The notes: a model not told the origin generated them from the letters alone. Positions 44,489-54,267 are shown, counted from the first letter of the stretch. The stretch: DNA of 64,000 nt from Rossellomorea orangium (GCF_019334305.1 NZ_JAHWGH010000032.1:1-64000); one strand, 5' to 3'. Made by a program: numbers and translations.

Positions 44489-46903
44489 TTAGTTGGCGAC
44501 GATGTTGACTAGTTTGCCTGGTACGGCGATGACTTTGTGGATGGTTTTGCCTTCGATTTGTGTTTTGATTTCATCGTTTTCCATCGCTGTTTTTTCTAGG
44601 TCATCTTTGGTCATGTCTCGTGGGATCATGACTTTGGCTTTCACTTTACCGTTTACTTGAAGGACGATTTCGACTTCGTTGTCCACAAGCTTCGATTCAT
44701 CGAATGTCGGCCATGCTTCGTAGGAAATCGTTCCTTCGTGACCAAGCTTGCTCCAAAGTTCCTCTGTCATATGAGGAGCGATCGGCGCAAGAAGCTTGAT
44801 GAATCCTTCTACGTATTCCTTCGGTAGAGTTTCCGCTTTGTAGGCATCATTGATGAATACCATCAGCTGGGAAATCCCTGTATTGAAACGAAGGCCTTCA
44901 TAGTCTTCCGTCACTTTCTTAACGGTTTGGTTATACGTTTTATCAAGATCACTGTTCGGTGCATCCGTCACTTTAGAGGATAATGAACCATCCTCTTCAA
45001 CAAGAAGGCGCCAGACACGATCAAGGAAACGACGTGCTCCATCAAGACCGTTTGTGCTCCATGCAATGGACGCTTCCAGTGGCCCCATGAACATTTCATA
45101 TAGGCGAAGGGTATCGGCACCGTGAGATTCAACAACTTCATCCGGGTTCACGACATTCCCTTTTGATTTACTCATTTTTTCGTTGTTTTCCCCAAGGATC
45201 ATTCCTTGGTTGAATAGCTTCTGGAACGGCTCCTTCGTCGGAACTACGCCGATATCATAAAGGAACTTATGCCAGAAACGCGCATACAGCAAGTGAAGTA
45301 CCGCATGCTCGGCTCCACCGATATACGTATCGACCGGCAGCCACTCCTGCATTTTCTTCGCATCGGCAAGGGCATCTTCATTATGTGGGTCGATATAACG
45401 GATGTAGTACCAGCAGCTTCCCGCCCACTGTGGCATCGTGTTCGTTTCACGACGGCCTTTTTTACCTGTTTCAGGGTCCTCGACGTTCACCCATTCACTG
45501 ATGTTCGCAAGTGGAGATTCACCTGTTCCGGACGGTTTGATTTCCGTCGTCTTTGGAAGCACAAGAGGAAGCTCACTTTCAGGAACAGTCGTTGTCGAAC
45601 CGTCTTCCCAATGGATAACTGGAATCGGCTCACCCCAATAACGTTGACGGCTGAATAGCCAGTCGCGAAGGCGGTATGTCACTTTCTTCGTTCCGATATT
45701 CTTTTCCTCTAACCAGGAAATAGCTTTGGCAATCGCTTCTTCCTTTCCAAGTCCATCAAGGAAGCCGGAATTTACATGATCTCCGTCACCTGTGTATGCT
45801 TCTTCCTCCACGTTGCCGCCAGCGACGACTTCTAGAATTGGAAGATTGAATTCTTTTGCAAACTCATAATCACGTTCGTCATGGGCAGGAACAGCCATGA
45901 TCGCTCCGGAACCGTAGCTCATTAAAACGTAATCGGCGATCCAGATCGGCATTTTCTCGCCGTTAGCCGGATTGATCGCATAAGCTCCCGTGAAAACACC
46001 CGTTTTTTCTTTCGCAAGGTCTGTACGCTCAAGATCGCTTTTTGACTTGATCTTGTCGATGTACTCATTCACTTTCGAGCGTTGTTCGTCTGTCGTGATT
46101 TCCGCAACGAACGGATGCTCAGGGGCAAGAACTGCGTATGTCGCACCGAAGATCGTATCAGGACGCGTCGTGAACACATCGAATGATTTGTCATGACCAT
46201 CGATGGCAAAATTCACTTCTGCCCCTTCAGAACGGCCGATCCAGTTACGCTGCATATCTTTGATGCTTTCCGGCCAGTCAACCTCTTCAAGATCTTCCAC
46301 AAGGCGATCGGCATAAGCCGTGATCTTCAGCATCCACTGTTTCATCGGACGGCGTTCTACAGGATGACCTCCGCGTTCACTCTTCCCGTCGATGACTTCT
46401 TCATTTGCAAGAACGGTTCCAAGGGCTGGACACCAGTTCACAGCAACCTCATCCACATAAGCTAATCCTTTTTCATAAAGTTTCGTGAAAATCCATTGCG
46501 TCCATTTGTAATAGCCTGGATCTGTCGTATTGACTTCACGGTCCCAATCATACGAAAATCCTAGTGATTTGATTTGACGACGGAACGTATCGATATTTTT
46601 TTGCGTGAATTCTGCCGGGTCATTCCCTGTATCAAGGGCATATTGCTCTGCCGGTAAACCGAATGCATCCCAGCCCATCGGATGAAGGACATTGTATCCC
46701 TGCATGCGCTTCATGCGGGAAAGGATGTCAGTCGCCGTAAACCCTTCCGGATGTCCTACGTGAAGACCTGCGCCAGATGGATACGGGAACATATCCAGCG
46801 CGTAGAAATTGGATTTCCCTTCGTCTTCCGTTGCCTTGAACGTTTTGTTTTCTTCCCAATACTGTTGCCATTTTGTCTCAACACTTTTATGATTAAAACT
46901 CAT
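44489..46903 (-). CDS. leuS: Leucyl-tRNA synthetase
   Basis: Class I aminoacyl-tRNA synthetase of 804 residues, equal to B. subtilis LeuS. It has [13 protein letters not shown] (HIGH motif), the CP1 editing domain (about 220-415, with [11 protein letters not shown]), and [15 protein letters not shown] (KMSKS). The ATG at 46903 has AAGGAGG 8 nt upstream; a 52-codon upstream extension of the reading frame runs through the T-box leader and is not coding. Expression is set by the T-box. Confidence 0.97.
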   Translation of the reverse strand: MSFNHKSVETKWQQYWEENKTFKATEDEGKSNFYALDMFPYPSGAGLHVGHPEGFTATDILSRMKRMQGYNVLHPMGWDAFGLPAEQYALDTGNDPAEFTQKNIDTFRRQIKSLGFSYDWDREVNTTDPGYYKWTQWIFTKLYEKGLAYVDEVAVNWCPALGTVLANEEVIDGKSERGGHPVERRPMKQWMLKITAYADRLVEDLEEVDWPESIKDMQRNWIGRSEGAEVNFAIDGHDKSFDVFTTRPDTIFGATYAVLAPEHPFVAEITTDEQRSKVNEYIDKIKSKSDLERTDLAKEKTGVFTGAYAINPANGEKMPIWIADYVLMSYGSGAIMAVPAHDERDYEFAKEFNLPILEVVAGGNVEEEAYTGDGDHVNSGFLDGLGKEEAIAKAISWLEEKNIGTKKVTYRLRDWLFSRQRYWGEPIPVIHWEDGSTTTVPESELPLVLPKTTEIKPSGTGESPLANISEWVNVEDPETGKKGRRETNTMPQWAGSCWYYIRYIDPHNEDALADAKKMQEWLPVDTYIGGAEHAVLHLLYARFWHKFLYDIGVVPTKEPFQKLFNQGMILGENNEKMSKSKGNVVNPDEVVESHGADTLRLYEMFMGPLEASIAWSTNGLDGARRFLDRVWRLLVEEDGSLSSKVTDAPNSDLDKTYNQTVKKVTEDYEGLRFNTGISQLMVFINDAYKAETLPKEYVEGFIKLLAPIAPHMTEELWSKLGHEGTISYEAWPTFDESKLVDNEVEIVLQVNGKVKAKVMIPRDMTKDDLEKTAMENDEIKTQIEGKTIHKVIAVPGKLVNIVAN

Positions 46904-46929
46904 ATTGAGATCCTCCTTTACCTTTTCAT

Positions 46930-47200
46930 AAAAAACAAAAAAACTCTCATCCCAAATAAATATTTGGGACGAGAGTTTGTATGTACATTCTCCCGCGGTA
47001 CCACCCACATTAGTGTACGCGCACTCAGCTTCATTCATCCTTAACGCGGAAAACGGCAAGTCTTACTAAATTGGTTCACACTTGCAACTCAGCAGGCGAG
47101 TTCATGATGCTTCTGGTTGACTTTCACCACCCGTCAACTCTCTAAGACAGAAAACACTCATTACTACTCCCGATCAACGTTCTAATATAGGGAAACATTC
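46930..47200 (-). promoter_or_regulatory. Leucine T-box riboswitch of leuS
   Basis: On the minus strand: stem I, with the specifier codon CTC (Leu) at 47098-47100 after GAA; the conserved T-box TGGGTGGTACCGCGGG at 46992-47007; and a terminator with 18-bp arms (46941-46958 with 46961-46978) plus a T-run. Uncharged leucine tRNA should stabilise the antiterminator and allow leuS transcription. Confidence 0.95.
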
Positions 47201-47212
47201 TATGTATTCACT

Positions 47213-47241
47213 ATTTTAGTGAAAAATATACAGAAGCGCAA
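47213..47241 (-). promoter_or_regulatory. Sigma-A promoter of leuS
   Basis: TTGCGC, a 17-bp spacer and TAAAAT on the minus strand, just before the T-box stem I. Confidence 0.6.
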
Positions 47242-47302
47242 GCCTAATTATTGGTTTCTGAAAGAGATTCTTGTCATATGGATGGGATTTCCGATTTTGT
47301 TC

Positions 47303-47428
47303 GAACAGAATCCAGCCGTTTTTATCGAAAATCGAGCCGTTTTCGATAAAAATCCAGTCGTTCTGACGAAAAATCCAGCCAATTTAGGAGATAATACGGC
47401 CGTTCCAGGCAAAAATCCAGCCATTTAC
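47303..47428. repeat. Tandem 21-bp intergenic repeat, six units
   Basis: Six units of 20-24 bp around AAAATCCAGCCGTTTTNGA. Because the period is near 21 bp a reading frame stays open and shows repeated KNPAV-like peptides, but it has no ribosome site. Non-coding, between leuS and the dehydrogenase gene. Confidence 0.85.
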
Positions 47429-47482
47429 CATTTTACACCAAATATACAGCACCCTGGTCCATACATCCTATCAATCCCCCAC

Positions 47483-47513
47483 AAAAAAAGAAACGGCCCC
47501 CTAAAAGGCCGTC
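47483..47513 (-). terminator. Terminator of the GntP-dehydrogenase operon
   Basis: ACGGCC and GGCCGT with an 8-nt loop, then TTCTTTTTTT on the minus strand. Confidence 0.8.
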
Positions 47514-47520
47514 CCCCAAT

Positions 47521-48297
47521 CTATTGAACCGTATACCCTCCGTCCAGTACGACGGCCTGACCCGTTATTCCTTTCGCTGCATCACTGCACAGGAACATGG
47601 TATAGTCAGCAATCTCTTTCACATCCAACAATCTTCGCTGCGGGACGAGAGGATAGATGACTTCTTCAATCACTTTCTCAAAAGGTACATTTCGAGTCTT
47701 CGCTAGATCCGCCAGTTGATTCCGTACTAATGGCGTATCCACATAGCCCGGACACACCGCATTCACGGTGATGCCGTGCTCTGCCGCTTCCAGTGCTGCG
47801 ACTTTCGTCAGTCCAATGACTCCATGCTTCGCAGAATTATAGGCCGCTTTCCCGGAGAAGCCGACTAACCCATTGATGGACGCCATATTGATGATCCGTC
47901 CCCATCCTTGTTCTTTCATATGCGGGAGAGCATGTTTGATCGCAATAAACGGAGCGGTCAGCATGACTTTTACAAGCAGCTCAAACTTTTCAGTCGGAAA
48001 TTCTTCAATATGTGATACATGTTGGAGCCCGGCGTTGTTAATCAATACGTCTATCTTTCCGTAGTGATCCACTGCTTTGGCGATACTGTTTTTTAGTTCC
48101 GTTTCGGAGGTTACGTCACATCGCAAACCAAGAACTTCAAATCCTTCTGCATTCAGGGCATCTGCTGCTTCTTGAACGGTATCTTCCTTCAGATCGGTTA
48201 ATACGACCTTTGCTCCTCCTGCGGCAAATTCCCTGCCGATTTGGTAGCCGATTCCCTGAGCTGCCCCTGTTATGAACACCACTTTATTTTCTACCAT
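47521..48297 (-). CDS. D-3-hydroxybutyrate dehydrogenase
   Basis: Short-chain dehydrogenase of 258 residues. NAD-binding GAAQGIGYQIG, NNAG, catalytic Ser in INMASINGLVG and YNSAKHG (Tyr/Lys). The 3-hydroxybutyrate dehydrogenase-type segments LQHVSHIEEFP and CPGYVDTPLVRNQ are present. It oxidises 3-hydroxybutyrate to acetoacetate. It follows the GntP permease by 13 bp, so one operon imports and oxidises the acid. GAAAGGAG lies 5 nt before the ATG. Similar to B. subtilis YxjF. Confidence 0.9.
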   Translation of the reverse strand: MVENKVVFITGAAQGIGYQIGREFAAGGAKVVLTDLKEDTVQEAADALNAEGFEVLGLRCDVTSETELKNSIAKAVDHYGKIDVLINNAGLQHVSHIEEFPTEKFELLVKVMLTAPFIAIKHALPHMKEQGWGRIINMASINGLVGFSGKAAYNSAKHGVIGLTKVAALEAAEHGITVNAVCPGYVDTPLVRNQLADLAKTRNVPFEKVIEEVIYPLVPQRRLLDVKEIADYTMFLCSDAAKGITGQAVVLDGGYTVQ

Positions 48298-48310
48298 GAT
48301 GACTCCTTTC

Positions 48311-49633
48311 TTAAATCCCCACTCCCAAGGTGAATAATAGAATTGCCAATGCCAATCCGAGTAGCGGTACGATGACGGTCAACGCACCGACAGCTCCATA
48401 CGCTTCACCATGGGTTTCATTACAGATTGAACGAATCGTCGTTACCACATATCCATTATGCGGCAGTGAATCGAGCGCTCCGGAAGAAATCGCGACTACC
48501 CGGTGAAGGGCTTCAGGATTCACACCCATATCTACATAGTGCGGGGCAAGAATCGGCAGTGCAATTGCCTGACCACCCGATGCGGAACCGGTCATACCTG
48601 CAATCACACTGACGGCGATCGCGCCTCCTATTAATGGAGATCCCGGGATATTCGTCATGACGTCAACGGCTGTCGTAAAGGCTGGAACAGCTTTCGCCAC
48701 TCCACCGAATCCGACAACTGCCGCAGTGTTACCGATGGCGATCAAGGCACCGACAGTCCCTTCAGAAACAGCACCCCAGAAGCCTTTAAAATATTTACGG
48801 TTTAACACATAGGCTGAAATCACTCCACCTAAAAGGGCAATGATCAGAGCCGATTGCTTTAAAGAATCGTGGAATGAAAAAGCCAGAATGAGTACAACTA
48901 ATAATGGAATCAAGCCCATGAAAGGATTGGGTAACGGTCTTCCTTCATCAATGACCGGATCCTCTTCACGTGAACGGAATTTTTCTCCTTTGTTCACCGC
49001 TTTGGTGATCATTCGCTTTAACCACCAGTAACCGAACACAGCCATGAACACGGCTACGATTAAGCTGACTTCCCAGCCTGCATAGGGTGTTGTTCCTAAG
49101 TATTCAATCGGTATCCAGTTTTGGATCTCCGGTGAACCGGCCGAGGTCATTGTAAACGTGACGGAACCGAAAGCTAGTGCCGCCGGGATAAAGCGACGCG
49201 GCAAATCGGCTTGCTTAAATAAGCTGACAGCCATTGGATATACAGAGAATGCTACTACGAAGAGACTGACTCCCCCGTAAGTCAACACCGCACAAGCAAG
49301 CACGATGGCGAACACAGCGTATTTCATCCCTAGTTTTTCAACTACAAAACGGGATACACTATCTGCTGCACCGCTGTCTTCCATTACCTTCCCGAATACA
49401 GCACCCAATAAGAACATCAGATACCAGGCAGCAACAAAGCTTGTGAATCCTGACATATAGTTCGTGACGAGATCCGCTTCCCCTTCACCGGCTAATTGCG
49501 GGAAGAGAGGCATGCCGCTTAAAACGGCGACGAATAATGCCGATATGGGACCAACAATCAGGATGTTCATGCCCCTCATCGTTAAAAAGATCAATAAAAT
49601 GAGTCCTCCAATAAGACCGATCATGCTTAACAT
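48311..49633 (-). CDS. GntP-family organic acid permease
   Basis: Integral membrane protein of 440 residues with about 12-13 helices, GntP family. Motifs: VLTYGGVSLFVVAF and ITAMTGSASGG-like segments (VIAGMTGSASGGQAIALPI), HRVVAISSGALDSLPHNG. Paired with the dehydrogenase, it most likely imports 3-hydroxybutyrate or a related acid, as its relative YxjC is thought to do. AGGGGGAA lies 5 nt before the ATG. First gene of a sigma-54 operon (promoter at 49725-49741). Confidence 0.88.
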   Translation of the reverse strand: MLSMIGLIGGLILLIFLTMRGMNILIVGPISALFVAVLSGMPLFPQLAGEGEADLVTNYMSGFTSFVAAWYLMFLLGAVFGKVMEDSGAADSVSRFVVEKLGMKYAVFAIVLACAVLTYGGVSLFVVAFSVYPMAVSLFKQADLPRRFIPAALAFGSVTFTMTSAGSPEIQNWIPIEYLGTTPYAGWEVSLIVAVFMAVFGYWWLKRMITKAVNKGEKFRSREEDPVIDEGRPLPNPFMGLIPLLVVLILAFSFHDSLKQSALIIALLGGVISAYVLNRKYFKGFWGAVSEGTVGALIAIGNTAAVVGFGGVAKAVPAFTTAVDVMTNIPGSPLIGGAIAVSVIAGMTGSASGGQAIALPILAPHYVDMGVNPEALHRVVAISSGALDSLPHNGYVVTTIRSICNETHGEAYGAVGALTVIVPLLGLALAILLFTLGVGI

Positions 49634-49724
49634 GATAATTCCCCCTTTGTTCTCTGAAGATGATGACGCTTACATTTTATCTGGTTGTTCCCCTTTCAAA
49701 AATTTTACGTTCATTCATCATACA

Positions 49725-49741
49725 TGCAAAAGTTGTGCCAA
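49725..49741 (-). promoter_or_regulatory. Sigma-54 promoter of the GntP-dehydrogenase operon
   Basis: On the minus strand TTGGCACAACTTTTGCA matches the -24/-12 consensus TTGGCAC-N5-TTGCA exactly. The GntP start codon is about 92 bp downstream. Confidence 0.93.
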
Positions 49742-49848
49742 CTTTCAGATTACTGCTCAGTCAGCCTTTTTCACCATGATATTCCGAGATTCTGGACAGA
49801 CGGATGATTTTAGACACGAAACGTTCATAATTCCTCTCAAAGAAAAAC

Positions 49849-49866
49849 AGTCCAGAATTCTGGACT
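49849..49866. promoter_or_regulatory. Palindromic enhancer site for the sigma-54 activator
   Basis: AGTCCAGAATTCTGGACT is a perfect 18-bp palindrome about 115 bp upstream of the -24/-12 promoter. Half sites TTCTGGAC near 49790 and CCGGACT near 49880 flank it. This is the expected place for an enhancer-binding activator. Confidence 0.75.
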
Positions 49867-49897
49867 ACTTTCCACATTTCCGGACTGTTAAATAACC

Positions 49898-51259
49898 TTA
49901 CAGCAACTCATATTTATTTAACTTTTCATAGATGCTTGATTTACTTATTCCCAGGGACTCGGCTGCCTTTCTCTTATCGTGTTGATGGGTCTGCAGACTC
50001 TGAGTCAAAACCGATTTCTCTGTTTCTTCGAGGATCTCCTTTAACGTTTTGGAGCCTACACCATATACATTACCAGCTTTCATATATGAAGGAAGCGATG
50101 TGAGGGAAATCTCATTTCCGTTGGACAGATACGTCGATGCGTTGATGACATTCTCCAATTCACGTAAATTCCCCGGCCAACTGTAGGAAAGAAAAATCTG
50201 CATCACTTCGTTTTCAAACCCTTGAATTCGTTTTCCTGAAGATTTTGTGGATTTCTCCAGGAAAAAAGAAGCCAGGGTTTCTATATCTTCTTTCCGTTCA
50301 CGGAGGGGAGGGATTTGAAAAGGGACGACGTTAATACGGTAATACAAATCACTTCGAAATCGCTTTTCTTCCATCATTTTTTCAAGGGGACGGTTTGTGG
50401 CGGCAATGATCCGTACATCCACATGCTGGATGCGTGTTGAACCGACGGACTCGACTTCCCCTTCCTGCAACACTCTGAGCAGCTTAGCCTGCATATTGAG
50501 GGGCATGTCCCCGATTTCATCAAGAAACAGAGTCCCTTTGTGGGCAAGCTGGAACTTCCCTTTTTTCCCACCCTTTTTAGCCCCTGTGAATGCACCTTCT
50601 TCGTAACCAAAAAGTTCTGATTCCAGAAGATGTTCCGGAATCGCCGCGCAGTTCACTTTAATGAATGGCTGGCCGCTTCTTTCACTCAGCTGGTGTATGC
50701 TGTGAGCGAACAGTTCTTTTCCCGTTCCACTTTCGCCCCGAATGAGGATTGAAATGTCACTTGGAGCGATCATTTGGGCTTTGTCTTTCAATTCATTCAT
50801 TCCGGGAGATTCTCCGATAATATCATTCAGTGAGTATTTCACCCCGGTATTGATATCCTGTATGTAACTTTGAATCTTCGACATCATATTCTTTACATGT
50901 GAACTCATTTGCATCCATTCACTTGTGTCCCGGAAAATGACGGACCCGAATGCCCCGATCACCTTGCCATCGACAGAAATGGGGATGCGATTCGCTATCA
51001 TATAATTTCCCTTAATGTATTGAAGATCGGCTACTTCTTCTTTTCCACTGCCTGCAACCAGATGCATTCTTGTGTTTTCAATCACGTTCGTCACATGTGC
51101 ACCAATCGCTTTATCCCGTTCCACCTCGAGGAAGCGACAATAATTATCATTTATGTAAATGATGATTCCTTCATTATCAACAACGACTAACCATTCGAAA
51201 GCGTTCTCAAGAATGATTTCAATCATTTCTACCGATACTTTTTTCAATAAGCTGCTCAT
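49898..51259 (-). CDS. PAS-AAA-Fis sigma-54-dependent activator
   Basis: Enhancer-binding protein of 453 residues. An N-terminal PAS domain (about 15-130, [27 protein letters not shown]) senses a signal. The AAA+ domain (about 150-385) has Walker [12 protein letters not shown], the sigma-54 contact loop with GAFTGA ([16 protein letters not shown]) and Walker [13 protein letters not shown]. The Fis-type HTH at the C-terminus is [22 protein letters not shown]. It almost certainly activates the GntP operon next to it. ATG at 51259 has GGAGG 9 nt upstream. Confidence 0.94.
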   Translation of the reverse strand: MSSLLKKVSVEMIEIILENAFEWLVVVDNEGIIIYINDNYCRFLEVERDKAIGAHVTNVIENTRMHLVAGSGKEEVADLQYIKGNYMIANRIPISVDGKVIGAFGSVIFRDTSEWMQMSSHVKNMMSKIQSYIQDINTGVKYSLNDIIGESPGMNELKDKAQMIAPSDISILIRGESGTGKELFAHSIHQLSERSGQPFIKVNCAAIPEHLLESELFGYEEGAFTGAKKGGKKGKFQLAHKGTLFLDEIGDMPLNMQAKLLRVLQEGEVESVGSTRIQHVDVRIIAATNRPLEKMMEEKRFRSDLYYRINVVPFQIPPLRERKEDIETLASFFLEKSTKSSGKRIQGFENEVMQIFLSYSWPGNLRELENVINASTYLSNGNEISLTSLPSYMKAGNVYGVGSKTLKEILEETEKSVLTQSLQTHQHDKRKAAESLGISKSSIYEKLNKYELL

Positions 51260-51433
51260 TTTGCATTGCCTCCCGTGTTTACTAGAGAACATATACTTTC
51301 ATATTAGCACATTCATTCCATACCTTTATGAAAAGAAATCACTTCTGCCAATAATTTCAATTACCAGTTCATAATCGGTTTAATGCCGGCAGTATTAGGG
51401 AATCTTCTTAACAATGAATGGAGGAATGAAAGG

Positions 51434-51937
51434 ATGAAAATCGCAGAATTGAAACTATTTTATTTCGAAGACGATGGAATCATCCCGAATAATCCGGACC
51501 TGCCTGTACTCATCTATCGGAACGCCCTGGATCAGGGAAGTGAAGCTGAAAGGTTATTTAATCGAAATCTATGGCTGAATAGCTGGACGAACGGCATTTA
51601 TGATTATCATCATTACCATAGTAACGCCCATGAAGCATTGGGTGTCATGCAGGGTGAAGCAACCGTCCAATTAGGCGGGGAGCTTGGAGAAGAAGTGACG
51701 GTCCATCAAGGCGATGTGATGATCCTGCCAGCGGGAACAGGACATAAGAAATTGAGTGCAAGCTCTGACTTTAAAGTAGCCGGCGCCTATCCCAACGGAG
51801 ATGACTATAATTTGAAAAAAGGTTCCATGCGCGAACGGCCGAGCGTGCTCATTGAAATCAAAAACGTTCCCCTTCCATCTTCAGATCCAGTGTTTGGAGA
51901 TAGTGGACCGTTGATGAAGTACTGGCTGAAGAAATGA
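51434..51937 (+). CDS. Cupin-domain protein (YjlB-like)
   Basis: A 167-residue protein with a single cupin barrel: HHYHSNAHEALGVMQGEATVQLGGELGEEVTVHQGDVMILPAGTGHKKL gives the two cupin motifs with His ligands. It resembles B. subtilis YjlB, of unknown function. GGAGGAA lies upstream of the ATG at 51434; the earlier ORF start has no site. It is divergent from the sigma-54 activator gene; no terminator is clear directly after it. Confidence 0.85.
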   Translation: MKIAELKLFYFEDDGIIPNNPDLPVLIYRNALDQGSEAERLFNRNLWLNSWTNGIYDYHHYHSNAHEALGVMQGEATVQLGGELGEEVTVHQGDVMILPAGTGHKKLSASSDFKVAGAYPNGDDYNLKKGSMRERPSVLIEIKNVPLPSSDPVFGDSGPLMKYWLKK

Positions 51938-52074
51938 TTCAATCCTGTTCTGCGTCCTATTAAGTGAAAGGTAATTCATTCCTATTTCTCTTTAGCAATA
52001 CTTCTCAGAAACAGCTATCCTTACTTTTTTTAAACCATTCATTATGAAGATAATGATTATTTATAACAATTGGC

Positions 52075-52103
52075 TTGTTTTCTTTTAAGTCCTGTGCTAT
52101 TCT
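52075..52103 (+). promoter_or_regulatory. Promoter of a candidate small RNA
   Basis: TTGTTT, a 17-bp spacer and an extended -10 TGCTATTCT. No ORF with a ribosome site starts downstream. Confidence 0.65.
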
Positions 52104-52109
52104 ATTAAA

Positions 52110-52233
52110 GCGATGAGCTGAATTGTGTAAGTCGGTGATCACGTCCTTGTGACAACAAACGATGTGGCGTTTGCTGATTATCCGCCTCAATTTTTTGCAA
52201 GTGGGCTTCCATAGGAAATGGGAGCCCTTTTTA
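52110..52233 (+). ncRNA. Candidate small RNA of about 124 nt
   Basis: It lies between a good promoter (52075-52103) and a terminator (GGGCTTCC with GGGAGCCC, 52203-52226, then five T). Internal hairpins are possible: CAAACG with CGTTTG at 52157-52174, and TCAC with GTGA near 52139-52152. No start codon with a ribosome site is seen. I do not recognise a known RNA family. Confidence 0.55.
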
Positions 52234-52239
52234 TATGGA

Positions 52240-52276
52240 GAAACCCCCGGTGATTCCTCACCGGGGGTTTCTTTAT
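52240..52276. terminator. Terminator of the MFS gene (possibly both strands)
   Basis: GAAACCCCCGGTGA and TCACCGGGGGTTTC form a 14-bp stem with a 4-nt loop. The T-tract is better on the + strand, so it also backs up the small RNA terminator. Confidence 0.8.
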
Positions 52277-53460
52277 TGTTGAACCGAAACGGGTACAGCA
52301 CCTTTCTTTCTCAAAGGTCTGTCATATTGACTGGTGATCAATAATGATACGACGAAGAACCCAATGAGTGTCATAAACAGCACCTGCATGCTGAAAAGAT
52401 CCACCAGCACTCCTCCTATGAACGGTCCGATCATTCTTCCACCCGTTGCCGTGCTGTTGACTATCCCCTGATAAAACCCTTCTCTGCCCTTGGGAGCCAG
52501 TGAGTTCGCGATGGTCGGAACCGCCGGCCAGATAAGCATTTCACCGATGGTCAAAATGATCATGGCAACCGCAAACCATTGAAATTGATCTGAAATCGAC
52601 GCAACGCCGAACGAGATCATGAAGATAATGGTTCCGATCATGATTTGAAGCTTTAAATTGTTTTCAAAACGCTTGATCGCTTTTGATAATAGCGGCTGGG
52701 CAAGAACGATCAGTGCTCCATTGATGGTCCACAATAAGCTGTATTGTTTTAAAGAAATATTGATTTCCTGAGTATAGGTCGCAATGGTGGACTGCCATTG
52801 AACATACCCCATCCAACATAATAGATAAGCCACGCATATAAACAGCAGGGCTTTCAATTTTGATTTATCCTTAATCACCTTTGATTCATTCAATACGGAT
52901 GTTTGATGACCTGCAACCGAGATATTCCGATACCCAAACAACGCAATGAAGAAAAATACGATATACATACTGAGATTAGCCAGGAATATATAGTTAAAGG
53001 AAAACGAGGCAACGAATCCACCCAATGCTGCTCCAACAGCCACTCCAATGTTTTGAGCGACATAGACAGAATTGAATGCCTTCCTCCCTCCTTCCGGCCA
53101 AACAGAACCTGCCATGGCATACATGGAAGGAAATACGATTCCTGAGCCAAATCCAACAATCGTCAAGAAAACAACATAGAAAGTAAAACCATGCCAGATA
53201 TTCATACCGATCAGGGCCGATAATGTAATCGATATTCCTGTAAGGATAGAACGATAACCACCAAAACGATCGAATAAGCTTCCTCCGATCAGATTACCGA
53301 TGACACTCGCGCCTGCATTCAGCATCAGCACGATACCTGCCACGGACAGTGACTTTCCTAAGTTCTCATGAAGGTAAATGGTATTAAGCGGCCATAAGAA
53401 AGAGGCACCCGTCACATTTACCATCATTCCTATGACAAGCAACCATAATGATTTGGGCAT
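52273..53460 (-). CDS. MFS transporter (efflux type)
   Basis: Membrane protein of 395 residues with 12 predicted helices. MFS signature LIGGSLFDRFGGYRSIL between helices 2 and 3 and the N-terminal LWLLVIGMMVNVTGASFLWPLNTIYLHE. The family exports drugs or metabolites; it may correspond to B. subtilis YttB but I cannot confirm that. AAAGGGGGC lies 6 nt before the ATG at 53460; the longer ORF lacks a site. Confidence 0.85.
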   Translation of the reverse strand: MPKSLWLLVIGMMVNVTGASFLWPLNTIYLHENLGKSLSVAGIVLMLNAGASVIGNLIGGSLFDRFGGYRSILTGISITLSALIGMNIWHGFTFYVVFLTIVGFGSGIVFPSMYAMAGSVWPEGGRKAFNSVYVAQNIGVAVGAALGGFVASFSFNYIFLANLSMYIVFFFIALFGYRNISVAGHQTSVLNESKVIKDKSKLKALLFICVAYLLCWMGYVQWQSTIATYTQEINISLKQYSLLWTINGALIVLAQPLLSKAIKRFENNLKLQIMIGTIIFMISFGVASISDQFQWFAVAMIILTIGEMLIWPAVPTIANSLAPKGREGFYQGIVNSTATGGRMIGPFIGGVLVDLFSMQVLFMTLIGFFVVSLLITSQYDRPLRKKGAVPVSVQQ

Positions 53461-53551
53461 ATTTTTGCCCCCTTTCCATCCTTTTATTTCGAGTCCCAAA
53501 AGGATTTTACTCCTTTTGGGGTTAGGGGGCAAGAATTATTTCTTAGATTCA

Positions 53552-53585
53552 TAAAAATAACCAGGCACTCAAGATGAGCACCTGG
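53552..53585 (-). terminator. Terminator of the ytzC operon
   Basis: CCAGGTGCTCA and TGAGTGCCTGG pair with mismatches on the minus strand, then TTATTTTTAT. Confidence 0.7.
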
Positions 53586-53595
53586 CTTGTAAAGG

Positions 53596-53760
53596 TTATT
53601 TCCCGTTATGATGATTGGATTTAACAGGCTGACCCTGTTTTTCGTAACGTTTTTTTGCTTCTTTCACCGGATTGTTTTCTGCGCCGAATTCAGTATCCAG
53701 CTTACGGAAATCACTCCGGGTCTTTTGTTCAGGGTTGTTTTGATCAGAACGTGTACTCAA
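53596..53760 (-). CDS. Small basic/acidic protein, coupled to ytzC (54 residues)
   Basis: A short gene easily missed: TTG start at 53760 with GGAGGT 8 nt upstream, 54 codons, TAA at 53596-53598, terminator after it. The protein is polar and without hydrophobic helix: MSTRSDQNNPEQKTRSDFRK at its start, then LDTEFGAENNPVKEAKKRYE. TEFGAE resembles the TEFASE segment of gamma-type small acid-soluble spore proteins; family membership is not certain. Its start overlaps the ytzC stop by 2 bp (TTGA), which indicates translational coupling. Confidence 0.75.
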   Translation of the reverse strand: MSTRSDQNNPEQKTRSDFRKLDTEFGAENNPVKEAKKRYEKQGQPVKSNHHNGK

Positions 53761-54050
53761 TGTAATTTACCTCCTACGACATTCGGATCATGATCTAACA
53801 AGATCATCTCATTTTGAAGAGTCTGTAGCTGCAGTCGCATGCGATGCAATTGCTCACGCTGTTGGGAGTTGGCGCTGTTCGCCATGTGAGCTACGTCGTT
53901 CACTGCCTCTTCAAGCTGCTGCATGGCTTGAGTGTACTCCACATCATGATAATGCTCCTGCTGCGACCCTGATTTATATTGTTCTTGAGCGTAACGAATG
54001 GCATCTTCACACTTTTGAATGCATTCATCCATTGAATTTCTTGTTGCCAT
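53757..54050 (-). CDS. ytzC: YtzC, DUF2524 protein
   Basis: A 97-residue, nearly all-helical protein of the DUF2524 family, close to B. subtilis YtzC: MATRNSMDECIQKCEDAI at the start and QQREQLHRMRLQLQTLQNEMILLD near the end. Probably two helices forming a coiled hairpin; function unknown. ATG at 54050 has GGAGGT 7 nt upstream. It is divergent from ytqA, and its stop overlaps the start of the next small gene. Confidence 0.9.
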   Translation of the reverse strand: MATRNSMDECIQKCEDAIRYAQEQYKSGSQQEHYHDVEYTQAMQQLEEAVNDVAHMANSANSQQREQLHRMRLQLQTLQNEMILLDHDPNVVGGKLH

Positions 54051-54267
54051 TTCGACTACCTCCCTGACATATGGAATCAAGAAGAGGAAGGTCCTATCCT
54101 TACTCTTCTCCATCTTAGTTTGAGCTTGATTGCCTGTTTCAAAAGTGGTAATCTTCGCCTATTTCTCACTGCAGGATACATTTGACCCCTTGTTCATGAT
54201 AAAATCTTTTTGAACGTCCTGAATACATACGATTTTACACATTGAAATATAGGAGGTGTTTGTCGTC

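Noticed and set aside
47219-47527. 102-codon ORF with repeated KNPAV-like peptides
   Set aside because: The frame is held open by a 21-bp tandem repeat, has no ribosome site and overlaps the leuS promoter.
52005-52301. 98-codon minus-strand ORF across the small RNA region
   Set aside because: It runs through two terminator hairpins and lacks a ribosome site.
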